Source: Camelus bactrianus
Taxonomy: Eukaryota; Chordata; Mammalia; Artiodactyla; Camelidae
Assembly: GCF_048773025.1 (NCBI RefSeq)
Contig: NC_133545.1
Coordinates: 10,868,001 to 10,932,000 of the forward strand
Length of the DNA: 64,000 nucleotides
Direction of reading: 5' to 3'
Every line of letters begins with the position of its first letter. The stretch's first letter is position 1. Made by a program: the position numbers and the translations under genes. The notes under the pieces were generated by a model. The model made no database searches, had not been told where the DNA came from, and saw nothing but the letters and a program-made list of their open reading frames with translations. This document shows positions 35,740 to 45,682 of the stretch, piece by piece.

Positions 35740-36335
35740 CCCCCTTTCCCCACAAGATTGTGGAACGGTGGTGACAGCGGGGAACTGGAACAGAAGACAA
35801 CTAACACCTTCTTGAAAGCGCCTCCCTCATTCTTCAGCCTTCATATTCTTCTACTTTAGCCCTGCAGGTCAAGAGTTAAAAACTAGAGAAACGTTGCTTG
35901 TAACTAAGTAGCCCATTAAGTTCCCTTAAGAAAGCTCCCATCCTGCAGTCCCCGATTAGCTCTGTTACTTAACTTATAGAGAAGTTTCTTTCAGCCTAGA
36001 AACCTTGCAAATAAGCAGAGAGAAGACGGGTAAAGTAAAAACTGCTGCTAACAACTGATGAGAGCTAACAATGCGGAGTTTTGCAGGAGCCCTGTGATCC
36101 CGCCCACGTGAACAAGCAGGACAAAGAAATGTTATGCTTTCTTTGAAGGCCAGGTGGCTCCAAGAAGCCTGCAACCCACCTTTACCCTTTAATCTTAAGC
36201 CCTCCGGCCTCCCTTCCCCTTTTCCCTCCTCAGTTTGTTGGCTCTCTGAATAAAGTTGCTATTCCTTGCCCCAGTACCTTGTCTCTCAACAAGGCTGGGT
36301 ATTGGCCTGTGACGCAGCGAGCGGACAGGCAAGGA
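35740..36335 (+). repeat. 3' LTR of the provirus
   Basis: Pairs with 28090-28680. Shared blocks include AGAGAAACGTTG, CAGCCTAGAAACCTT, TTTTGCAGGAGCCCTG and TGAATAAAGTTGCT. Both copies are old and diverged. Confidence 0.8.
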
Positions 36336-36654
36336 CTAGTACAGACCCATCCTGCTTTCACACCAAGGCTCCCCTTTCATTTCACCACCTTCTCACTGGC
36401 TGGTTTTACTTGTCATTTTCGTTCTCTTAGGTGTTTCCCTGCCTTCCTTCAATCCCTAAGTTTCACGTTTTAGTTTAGTTCTTCCTTCACTTCTTTAGAG
36501 AGTTGTCTTTTAAAGAAAAAGAAAGAAAAGAAAGGAAAGATCTAGTTCCTGAGTTCAATCAACCTTTAAAAAAATGTCTCCCTGCTTTTGCCCTTTCTGT
36601 TCTTAATTTTTGAGCTTCTGGTTATACTTGGGTTATCCTGTTACTGAACTAGCT

Positions 36655-37125
36655 TTGTCTTGCTCGAGGCACAGAAAACAGAGACGCCAAGACTTGAGGC
36701 AGAGTTTCTTCTTAAGATAGACAAAGAGAGAGCACGGAAGAAAAAAACCCTCACCCCCTCCCCCCCGCACAGCTTGGGGCTGCGGTATTTATGGGATGAG
36801 GCCTAAAGCAGCAGGGCGCTGTGGGGCGTGGGGAGCGCCAGGAAAGGTGATTGGCAGGTGCGGGAGCACCATTCTGCGCAGGCATAACTAAGCTGCCGGC
36901 CTCTGCGTGTGTCAAAGGTCACGGGGCGCCCCGCGCATGCCCAGCGGGAGGGTGGCCGGTCCCTGAGTTAACCAGCTCAGCTGAAGTAGACGCAGCTGAG
37001 ACTCCAAGTTCCTGGGAACTAAGTCAGGCCAACATCTTACTGTTCAGACTACAGGCTGCTTGGAGAACATGCAAGTGTTAAGGTGACCGTGATTAGTGAA
37101 GGCAGGTGGAGTGGATTTAACCCAT
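36655..37125. repeat. LTR-like interspersed repeat, third copy
   Basis: Independent copy of the repeat at 13370-13905 and 19740-20235 (GTATTTATGGGATGAGGC, CTGCGCAGGCATAACTAAGC, GGCCTCTGCGTGTGTC). Its presence outside the TRBV21 duplication shows that it is a dispersed element. Probably a solitary LTR fossil. Confidence 0.5.
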
Positions 37126-38660
37126 GGCTTTACTTGTTGAGTGTGTTTAATTCTGTTGGGTGTGTAGACTTGGAATTTTTTTTTTTCTGACTCGTGATTA
37201 TTTGGGGTGGGGGGAGGGGGTAAAAGGTGTGAATTTTCCTCTAGTCCATGGATTTTACCTTCCTCTTCATTTTTGTGATGCTGGGTGTTTCACAATACGC
37301 TCAACTTAATGGTATCCTTTTCCACTGTTGGAGCAAGTGGAGACACTTTTGTAGTTTTGCTGGTTGCTTTTCATGATGGGGGTTGTGAGTCCTCTTACTT
37401 TGTGACTCTCTTCTGTTTTGCAGGACTCTGTAAGTCCCCCCTCCCCTTTTCTTCTTTTTTCCTTCCCACTACTCACGTGCCAGAGGAGCCTTCTTCCTAA
37501 CTTATTTACTTTTTTTCCCTCAGAAGCTGCACATTCGGAAGAGGATCGCTCTAAAACACGTGCCAGGTGCTTTTAAAGGAGTGTGCATGCTTTGAAAGCT
37601 TCTTCCTGCAGTCCCGCTCAGGTCTGATCTGGGGTTCATCTGGTGGTCCCTCCAACACCCTCTAACCACCAACCCCTTGCCCCTGTCACTGCCCCTCCTG
37701 CATCTTCGTAGCAGTTTGTCTGGTCCTCCTCCTGGGTGGGGAGGGGAGGGACTGGAGTGCTTGAAATAATTTGTAAAAATCAAAAGGCAGAAAATGCTGT
37801 AGTCACATGGTTTCTACTCCATCCTGGTGCGGGTGGACTTCTTCGTACACATGAATGTGAAATGACTTTCCTGCATCTGTCTGCTTTTGATTTTCTGAAA
37901 TTGTTTCATCAAAGAAAATGATAATAAACAGTGTTCTGTAGGTGCCCAGCATTTGTTGTGTGATGAGAATTAAAAAAAAAAAATTCACTAATTGACACAA
38001 CATTGTAGACTGAATATACTTCAATAAAAAAAACATTCACTGAGATAAACCTTTGAGGTGATGTTTCTAATGAACAATAGTTGGGGACCAGATCTCTCTC
38101 TCAAATTCCAGACCAATTTATCCAACTCTATTTCCACCGTCTCTGCAATATCCTATAGCTGGAGTCTTCAGTCCTGGCATCCGTACCTGCCTGCATGGGC
38201 ACTAGGCAGAGGACAAAGCCAAGATTATTCCAGAAGGAATAAGAATCAGCATAGCATGGTGTAAACATCACAGCCCTTTTGGCCGGACAGAGACAGAACT
38301 GGGTTCTCTCTTTCTTCATCCCTCTTTTTTTTTTTTTTTTTTAGTTTAAGAAAAGAAATGAACTCCTGGTACCATGTTTTCTTATGCTGAAAATAAAGTG
38401 TTTCCTTTGCTTGTCTTGGTGATTAAGTAAAGTTCTGTATTTAAAGCAGACAATAGAGGACTTACAGAGCACGAAATAGAGAGAAGTATGCACCAATAAA
38501 TATTTAACATGACAAATTTTGTCCAGTTTTTCAAAAATCTCTACTGTTTTCCAGCGACAGAGTCTTAGTTCCTGAGCTTGGGCTGGGATGTGCCAAGCCT
38601 CCCCTCTTTCCATCTTCATCCCACAAAAAGCTTTATGGCTGATTGAACTAATCAAACATG
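37126..38660. other. intergenic, no complete gene recognised
   Basis: It contains an L1 3' tail near 37985-38035 and a poly-T run near 38325-38342. No V exon can be recognised with confidence, though a possible diverged V-like stretch sits at 38530-38600, just 3' (locus sense) of the leader relic. Confidence 0.45.
37985..38035 (+). mobile_element. L1 3' tail fragment
   Basis: The sequence AATTGACACAACATTGTAGA followed by CTGAATATACTTCAATAAAA is the terminal stretch of the L1 3' UTR, here on the plus strand with its poly-A tail. Confidence 0.7.
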
Positions 38661-38664
38661 TCAC

Positions 38665-38709
38665 CTCCCCCAGGAGGCAGGGGGTTACCCAGAGGAGCCT
38701 GATGTCCAC
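38665..38709 (-). pseudogene. leader-only TRBV17/TRBV18 relic
   Basis: The minus strand has an open leader of 15 codons, MDIRLLWVTPCLLGE, ending exactly at a GTGACA donor-like site. It compares with human TRBV17 (MDIWLLCCVTLCLLAA) and TRBV18 (MDTRLLCCAVICLLGA) as I remember them. It lies between TRBV16 and TRBV19, where TRBV17 and TRBV18 belong. No intact V exon or RSS follows; a weak QELRLC stretch near 38570 could be a diverged remnant. I infer that TRBV17 and TRBV18 are lost here, leaving this trace. Confidence 0.6.
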
Positions 38710-41110
38710 GGCAAGATCAGCGGCAGGATGAACTTTCCAGCAATGGTGTCTGATGCTCAGCAGCGAAGAGGAATGGAAGTTCTGGGCTCTCTCGGCAACA
38801 CCCCCAGCCGCGGGGGCACCGCCTACAGGAGAGGGGGACTCCTTGGTCCAAATGTTGGACCTCTTGTTTATTTTGTAACATGGAGGATGTAAACAGGCTC
38901 CAGTCTCACGTGAGGGTTCTTAGGGAAGTTGAAGTTTGAGGAAATCATATGAAAAAGGAAAAAGGGAAAAGAGGAGAGTGGTTAGGGATAGGACAGGAGG
39001 GAAGAGCTGGAAGGGAAGGACTAAAACCTGACACAAACGTACGCTTCAGGAGCGCGAGAGCCAGAAACTAACGGAACATTGTAAATCAACAATACGCCAG
39101 TCAAAAAAAGCAAAACAAAAAAATTTAAAATAAGTAAGAGCAAGAAGAAAATTGTAGAGCCATACACTAGGATTGTAATTTTATCAATCTTACAAATTTC
39201 TCTTGGTAAAAGGTCTCAACCTTTAATATGAACAAAAATCGCCAGGGGCTTGGAAAAATAATATGTACTCCTATAACTCACCTCCAGAAAGTCTGACTCT
39301 GAAATTCTGACTCTGTCCTAGAATTTACCTGCTTACCCTAACCCTCAGTGAGGCAGGTGGTCTCAGACCTCACTTTTTTTTTTTTTTTTTTTTTTTTTTT
39401 GCGTAGAGATTCTTAATAGGCTAAACTAATTAAAAAAAAGAAAAAAGAGAGACCACTTTATTAAATTACATGTTAAAATTTAAGTAGAACAGGAAGAATG
39501 TTCCTGGGAAAGGGAATATTTAATGGATAGATTTAGGTCCTGGAAATTGCATTTAAAAAAAGAATCAACAGGAAATAAGAAACCAAATTGAAAACAATGT
39601 GAATGAAGCTGAGGGAGGAGAATTTCCCAGGGCTTAGGGTATAGTCAGTATTGGCAAATGCTTCAAAGCGATCACACCAGTCAGAGAAACAGAAATAAGT
39701 CTTTGTCCCAGCAAGCATATAATTTTAGTCCTCAGAAGAATAGTTTCATAAGAATGGAAGTAGTCCCCCCAAAGCAGAAGACGGCATTCAAAGCACTGAC
39801 TCCTCTGTGACAAAAGCAAAGGGGTTAGTTACTGAGTAAGACTTGGATTTGGAGAAGAGCAAAAATGGACAGTAAGGAACATTCACTTTTGAGCTGCTGT
39901 TTCAAGGGGTCCGAATGAAGTTTTGCCTGGGACAAAAGTATATTTGGACTTCTGGGAGTAAGACAAGTGGGTTCAGCTTACACTGAAATAACAGCAGATG
40001 TGACTGGGAAGAGTATACAAACTTTTCTAGAGATGATTGGTGGGTGGCGTAGAAATAACCAGTTTTGTAAAGAGATGATCAAATTTTAGAGGAGGTGTTT
40101 TGAATCCTTTATCTGCTCTACAGAATTGCACGGATCTCCCTAGGTAGGGGTAAAGCCACAACGCCTGCTTTCACCTACACTCATGTGGAATTATTGTCTC
40201 ACTACAGTTTGGACCACACACCTGAGGGCTTTTCAACTGTCTGCATATCAATTTGCAGTTGCACATCAGATGTGTTTCCACTGAGTACATACATATTCAT
40301 CTGTCTCCTTCCTCAACTCCATAGAAGCTAATTAGTGACCGGGGGGAGGAGGGGTCTGACATTATCACACTTAAAATTAGCACGCTTTTTGTGTGACTTG
40401 GATTTAACTCCTAAAAAAGAAATTAACCAGAGTCTTCACTTGGTCTGATATTATTCTAAAAACTAAGGATTTGGTCGCTCCTCTGATCCTTTCTCTTTTC
40501 CTAGGTTTTTTGTATCCAGCAAAAGCAAGTTATCCTTCACCCCTCCCACGTGGTGGATATCTCTTGGGTGTCCTGGCCCCTAATTAGAGAACTGAACTCC
40601 ACTCTTTGGAATTCTTGATGCATAAGGTCAAAGTCACAGACTCTCAGCTGCCATGTTGTTCAAAATAACTCAACCCATTTGGCTAATGTTGAGTTTTCTA
40701 GAAGCACAGTTTTTAGCAAAACAGAATCTTTTTTTTTTTTTTCCTATTTTCTGGATTTGTAATCTAGCATGAGAGAAGGCTGATCCTTCTCAATGTGGCT
40801 GGAAGGCTGACGTCTGAATCTATAATCATCTCATAACTACGCAATTTAAGAAATGAAGGAGGCGGTCTATAATAAGGGAGAACAAACGGAGCCAACACGG
40901 TGGGAAAAGAAATGAGCTGTCGAATGTGCCATGTCACAGGTTCAGGACTTCAGTCTGGTTTCTTCCAGAGAAAATCCTATGTTCTTGTTTTGGGGTTTCA
41001 TAGGATATGCTTTAACATTGCAAGAAATTTCCATATGGCTTATGACAGCTCTAGTTAGTTTCTGTTATTTCCTCTTTCAACCTGCTACACCACCTGCTTC
41101 CTGAGCTGGG
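38710..41110. other. intergenic, no gene recognised
   Basis: It contains a short L1 tail-like stretch (CCAGAAACTAACGGAACATT near 39061), a long poly-T run near 39373-39402, and nothing with V-gene features on either strand. Confidence 0.5.
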
Positions 41111-41118
41111 CCAGGATG

Positions 41119-41156
41119 AGTTTGTGCATTAAGATCAGCTAATACTTACCACTGTG
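41119..41156 (-). promoter_or_regulatory. RSS of TRBV16
   Basis: Heptamer CACAGTG (41150-41156) with nonamer GCACAAACT (41119-41127) at a 22-bp spacer; a 23-bp spacer gives CACAAACTC. The same shift is seen in both TRBV21 copies. Confidence 0.85.
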
Positions 41157-41610
41157 GATTCACTGCTGGCACAGAGATACACGGCTGAATCCTGCAGCGC
41201 CGCAGGCTGGATCTTCAGGGTACAGGATGAGTTTTGGTAGCACACAGCTGAAAACCTCTCCTTGGGCATCCCTGTTTTATCAAGTTCATTATTATTTTGG
41301 AAGGAAATCAAGAACTTGAACTCTTTTGCTGGGATCTGTTGATACCAGCAAACATAATTGTGTCCCTTTCTTGGGACACAGTACATTTCCGCTTTCTGTC
41401 CTGTCCCTTTGACCAGGTGCCCGGGAGTCTGGGTGACTTCTGCTTCAAGGAAGCCTGTGAAGAAAGCACACAGAAGTTGGAGCCTTCGTCCCTAAGGGAG
41501 TCGGCTGACATGGACAACAGGCTACGAGCAGGGGGCTGACAAGATCAGGACAGGAACTTACCTGCACCCAGGAGACAAAGGACCATGAGGCCGAGGACCG
41601 TTTGGCACAT
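41157..41610 (-). CDS. TRBV16: TRBV16 T-cell receptor beta V segment, intact, with extra Cys
   Basis: Leader exon 41562-41610 (MCQTVLGLMVLCLLGA, GTAAG donor); V exon 41157-41454 after a TTCACAG acceptor. It reads FLEAEVTQTPGHLVKGTGQK, first Cys (AEMYCVPRKGHNY), VCWYQQIPAKEFKFLISFQN with the conserved Trp, DKTGMPKERFSAVCYQNSSC, LKIQPAALQDSAVYLC and CASSE. KGH-Y, EFKFLISFQN and TGMPKERFSA match human TRBV16. A Cys stands directly before the conserved Trp (human has Phe), so the domain has five Cys and one may be unpaired. Frame, splicing and RSS are whole. A TATA-like TTTATATAAA and a CRE-like TGACGT site lie upstream. Confidence 0.93.
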
Positions 41611-41683
41611 GGCAGAATCAGGAAAAGAGCAGAGGCATGTGGCTTTCTCCGAGGTTCTTTCTTCCCGGTGAGCAGCTTCTCTG

Positions 41684-41725
41684 TGACGTGCCCACTTCCT
41701 AGAACCGAGCAGTCTTTATATAAAG
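41684..41725 (-). promoter_or_regulatory. promoter motifs upstream of TRBV16
   Basis: A CRE-like CACGTCACAG (minus strand, about 41682-41691) lies 75 bp above the leader ATG, and a TATA-like TTTATATAAA at 41715-41724 lies about 105 bp above it. Whether the TATA-like site is used is unknown, since Vbeta promoters are often TATA-less. Confidence 0.4.
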
Positions 41726-43490
41726 GCACACTTGCTTTTGTCACAGAGAAATCACTCCTTCAGATGCCGCCTTAAACTTGTTCATGGAATACTTCCATTC
41801 CTTATACTCTTAGGAAGTTATTTCCCTAAAGATTAGCATTGTATACTTACCGGGGGAAGAACTTACGTTCGCTTCTCTGCCTGCTTGTCTTGGAAGCGTT
41901 TGACAGTATTGACTATCGACTATGTGCTAAGTCCTGGAAATTTCTCTTCCTTCAACTTCATTCACATCATTTTCAACTACATTTCTTATTTCCTGTCCTT
42001 TCTTTATTTTTATTTTATTCTTTGATTTTTAATATTTTTTATTTGCAGTTCCCAGAACTGAAATCTATCCATTAAATTTAGAATCCTGCTCTGCACAAGT
42101 GAAAACCAAATGGAATATATGACACAACTCAGTCACTGGAAAACAGGCAGCACAGGGCTCTGATTTGTCTCAAGTCAGAAACAAATGGGGGCAGTGTCTA
42201 CACACAATGAGGAGGGAAAAACAGAGCCTGTAAATCTTCTGAGTTGATGAGATAGAAGTGAAAAGTTGGAACAAAGGCAGCTAGAAGCTGTGAGGAAGAC
42301 CGCCAGAGAGGAAGGAGCCACAGCAGAATGCCGAAAATCTTCACAGGGATCAAAACCAATTTTTGTCTCAGCAATAAGCTGTGTCTGTGTAGATGGAACT
42401 TTAAAAACATAGAGGGAGTCTGCAGAAAAGCTTAAAGCTTCAGCAGGATCCCCAGAATGGTCACCCTTTAGTAGCGGGACAAAATGAGGCTAGAGCAGGA
42501 GTGGGCAAGTCACAGCCCGGTGTCTGGCTGCCTTTTACGTAGACGGTTGTACTGGGGTGAGAGTCACTTCCAAGATGGCAGCAGGAGGAGCTTTAAGTAT
42601 CTGATTTCCAGAGAAAAAACCGTAACCTGAAAATTTAGGAACAAGCATTTAAAACCTCTGAAAATTATCCTACGAGCATACAGCAAATGGAGAAACAGTC
42701 ACTCAAGACAATCTACTAAATCTCAGGAGGAGCAGTGAGAGTCGGTGGCTTCTGAGCCATGACTCCCCGCATCCACCAGCCCAAGCTCTGTGGCAGGAGC
42801 TCTAACCCACGTGGATGTGGTCCAGAACTCAGGGATCCCCCAGGTTCTCCCCAGGGAGGGGCAGGCTGCCAGGCCCTCTCATCCCCACCAGCCCTGCAGT
42901 GTAGAAATTCTGTTTCTGGCCATTACAGCCCCGAGGTCTGGGGTCCCTTCTTCCACCCAGCACCCACTCATAGCGTGGACTCTCTACTCCAGGAACAGTA
43001 GTCCAAGAAGACGAGGCCCCAGTCTTCCTCTTCCTGGCTTGCTCATAGCATGGAGAGTCCACGCTGGGAGGGGCAAGTCAAGAAGACCAGGGCATCCTAC
43101 CCCACCCAGGGACCCACTCAGAGAGCAGCAGTATCATTTCAAGGGAAGTGCATCCCTGTCTCTGCCCTGGCCCTGAAGCAGCGGGCTAGTGCGAGAGGCG
43201 GGCCACAAGGACACAGAGCTTCATAGCTCTACTTTGCCTTAAGGATCTGCCCAGCTTTGCTGCCATTTCTTAGAACTGTGCTGCAGCCTAAGACCTGCTT
43301 TCCTTCCTTCCTCCCTTTGCCTCCTTTTCCTACCTCACTCCTTCCCGTCAGGGTCACAGATCTCCATCTCCCAGCCGCCTCCCATTTTCTCCCACAGCCA
43401 TTTTCTCTAATAAATCCCTCGCAAGACTAACCCAAGCTTGGTATCAGCTTCTTAGAGGACTTGAATTAAGGCAGCTTTCTTAAGGGCCAT
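41726..43490. other. intergenic with unclassified repeat
   Basis: No V gene. The part from about 42540 (CACTTCCAAGATGGCAGCAG) to 43445 has GC-rich text and ends near an AATAAA-type region (TCTCTAATAAATCCCTCGCA), suggesting an old retroelement whose family I cannot determine. Confidence 0.4.
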
Positions 43491-43499
43491 CAGTATTAA

Positions 43500-43646
43500 A
43501 CTCCGCTGAAATAACAGATATTCGTAACAAATAAAATGATAGTCCAGAAAATAGTTGGTTCCTGTAAGCCCATCTGATGGCACTGGATCTGCACAGAAGC
43601 TCTCTCTTCCAAGATTCCCTGGTTTGACTGCTGGGAAATGACATTG
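43500..43646 (-). pseudogene. degenerate V-exon relic of TRBV20/TRBV29 type
   Basis: From a TTCAG acceptor-like site at 43647, the minus strand reads NVISQQSNQGILEERASVQ then IQCHQMGLQEPTIFW. Against TRBV20 (VVSQHPSR..I...TSVKIEC..LDFQATTMFW) and TRBV29 (VISQKPSR..I....LTIQC) the spacing from SQ to Cys to FW is equal codon for codon, with V.SQ, I, SV, I.C, Q, T and FW kept. After FW the homology fades and there is no second Cys or RSS. An old L1 remnant lies directly upstream, where a leader would be. This looks like an ancient V relic between TRBV15 and TRBV16. Confidence 0.55.
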
Positions 43647-43689
43647 CTGAATGTAAATGAGAGAAGGCAGAGGAGGCCAAACGTGGGAT

Positions 43690-43885
43690 GACTCAGAACC
43701 GCAGAAGAAACCACTGACCCCTGGATAAATGGAATCACGTAGCGCCTGTCCTTCTGTGACTGGCTTATCGCTCAGCGTAATGTCCTCAGGGTTTATCTGT
43801 GTTGTCTTGAATTGCAGCATTTCCTTCCCTTCAGCTGTATGTATACACCATATTGTACTTACAGTTTTGTGAGGAAGGTAAAGCT
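43690..43885 (-). mobile_element. old L1 3' UTR fragment, antisense
   Basis: CCCCTGGATAAATGGAATCA, TGTGACTGGCTTATCGCTCA, GCGTAATGTCCTCAGGGTTT and TTGAATTGCAGCATTTCCTT give the antisense L1M 3' UTR order. Confidence 0.65.
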
Positions 43886-44349
43886 CATGTTAAGTGTTCT
43901 GACCACAATAAAAATTTTTTTTTATTTTATTCTTTCTCCTTTGCTGTCTCCAAACTCTCAGAGCATCCAACATCACAACCTCCCATTTTTTCTATCAGAT
44001 TCCCCCAAGAATTTCATTCCCTCCTTCCCTAAATGTGTCCTCACATTTTTAGTGACCGTCACACGCCCTGGAGGACAAGACAGTTCCCTGCCACTCTGCT
44101 TATCGACAGCAAACCATATCGACCACATCGGCAGCCCCTTTCCCTCTTCTCCTCCCCCATCACATCTCCCAAAACCGTCCACGTATGAGGATCAGACGGG
44201 GCACCCGGAACAGCAAGAGCATCTGTATCTCCAGTCCCGGGTCTCACCTTCCCTTCATCTGGACCAGAAAAGAGACGTGTCTGTTCTCTTCATTTCTCTC
44301 CTTGTATTTGCGAGGATGTGGCGTGTTTACAGAATCGGAGGGCGGGCTC

Positions 44350-44371
44350 CTCCGCCCCCTGGTGGAATGCT
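44350..44371 (-). promoter_or_regulatory. strong CTCF motif between TRBV15 and TRBV16
   Basis: The minus strand reads TTCCACCAGGGGGCGGAG, a full CTCF consensus. It lies 1.3 kb 3' of TRBV15 in locus sense. Orientation is the same as the V genes. Confidence 0.75.
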
Positions 44372-44958
44372 TTGGCCATTCACTCAAGATACATCCGTTT
44401 TATACATAGGCTGTATCCGGGAAATAGGGTAAGTGAGAAGAGACCCCAGAGAAACCTGGCCTGAATACTTAATTTTATAGAAGAAAAAATTTTAATCTAG
44501 GCAGAAGAATAAAGAGACACAAGCTTTAATCATTAGTAGGCAAAGGGTTGCAAATGTGTGGAAAGCAGGACATTGAAGTTAGAGGGTCGTTAGCCCAGCT
44601 GACAGTTTATAGCTGCCCTGGTTTTCACTTAACAGCACCAGAATTGGATGCTGGGCAGCACCTCTCGGCCTCTTGATGAGAGACTTGGAAGCTTGTGGTG
44701 TTGCTCGTGAGCATATGTGGCGACGGAATAACTACTGCACAGTCGGACCATGTACGTGTTCCTCAAAATTAAAGCGGGCACACATCCTCATCTTCTGAGT
44801 CCGGCATCGCTCACCAATGCCAATTCCTTCTCCCAGGGGTGAACTGTACTCACTCCTGCATCCATGTATTCAATCAGCCATCATAAATGTTTCAGTCTAG
44901 TAAAGGGTGTAAGTCACGTATCGGCCTTTAGAAAGTTGTTCTGGTCGATTGCAGGAGT

Positions 44959-45300
44959 CTTTTTTTTTTTTTTTTTTTTCCAGACGAGCTGCAGCATTTG
45001 ATATTATTTATTAACATGAAAAACAGAGGGCAAACTCTAGTCATTTCAATATATCTTCCATAGCACTGCTTCTAGCTTTTGATATAAGTCCTATTGATTC
45101 CACTTAAATGGTTCAGAGACAGATCTGTATCCGGCAGGATAGTTAAATACATTGTGAATAATGCATGCTCCAGGTGAGTCACTTGTCTTCAAATCTGGCA
45201 CAAATTTTAGCAGTTCTCATTTTCCCTACTTGATGAGAAAACTCTGAGACCACATTAGCATGCCTACGAGGGCAGTTTCTTCCCCTAAACGCAGGGATTC
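44959..45300 (-). pseudogene. 3' end of an mRNA-derived retrocopy, parent unknown
   Basis: A run of about 22 T (44959-44981) is followed by TTTATT at 45007-45012. On the minus strand this is an AATAAA signal about 25 nt before a poly-A tail, the mark of a retroposed mRNA. The body to the right is AT-rich with no repeat pattern that I know. I could not recognise the parent gene and the 5' end is not fixed; it may reach beyond 45300. Confidence 0.45.
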
Positions 45301-45643
45301 GTGAGAGTGGGGCAACCTCTCACCTGGGCCTGTCAACATGTTTCTAACTCTCCAACTTAGATTAAACAAACAAACAAACAAAAACCAAAGGAAGAAAGTT
45401 CCTATTTATCTACTGAAGAGAACCGAACGGGTGATTAAGGTGTCCTGGGAAATTACCACAAACTGAACGTCGGATAAGAGGAACCACTTTTCCCACTCTT
45501 GGCATAACTGTTGATGGTTTCTGTAGGTTTATGCCCCACTTCTATCTACAAAGGCGATCACGACAGTCACAAACCCAATTCCTCCTGTGGTTGTAAGAAG
45601 GGAGGGAGGTCTTCACAAGACCCTTGGATCTGGGAAACAGAGA

Positions 45644-45682
45644 GGTTTATGAACAGAGGGGAGGGAACCCTTCAGCTCTGTG
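45644..45682 (-). promoter_or_regulatory. 23-RSS of TRBV15
   Basis: Heptamer CACAGAG (45676-45682), 23-bp spacer, nonamer TCATAAACC (45644-45652). The heptamer has A at position 6 in place of T or C. Confidence 0.85.

Larger units (their letters stand above)
28090..36335 (+). mobile_element. broken gammaretrovirus-like endogenous provirus (class I ERV)
   Basis: A fossil provirus on the plus strand, opposite to the V genes. It has paired LTRs of roughly 590 bp (about 28090-28680 and 35740-36335), and between them degraded remains in gag-protease-RT-RNase H-integrase-env order. Traces include a CCHC-like nucleocapsid zone near 30.5 kb, an RT zone near 31.25-31.45 kb with a PVK-P motif, an integrase zone near 33.45-33.65 kb, and an env transmembrane-subunit trace near 34.8-35.0 kb (LAEQGG). 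It carries many breaks and is not coding. The LTRs differ by eye by roughly 15-20%, indicating insertion tens of millions of years ago. Family: ERV1, gammaretrovirus-like. A further LTR-like segment appears nested near 35.09-35.64 kb. Edges are approximate. Confidence 0.85.

Noticed and set aside
38325-38342. poly-T run as a sign of a second retrocopy
   Set aside because: No AATAAA signal is present at the right distance on the minus strand.
42540-43445. GC-rich block read as possible coding exon
   Set aside because: It starts and ends like an old retroelement and shows no splice or domain pattern.
43812-44432. 206-codon open frame on the plus strand
   Set aside because: No domain, repeat or family motif; composition is that of intergenic sequence and it overlaps a CTCF motif. 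It is taken as a chance frame.
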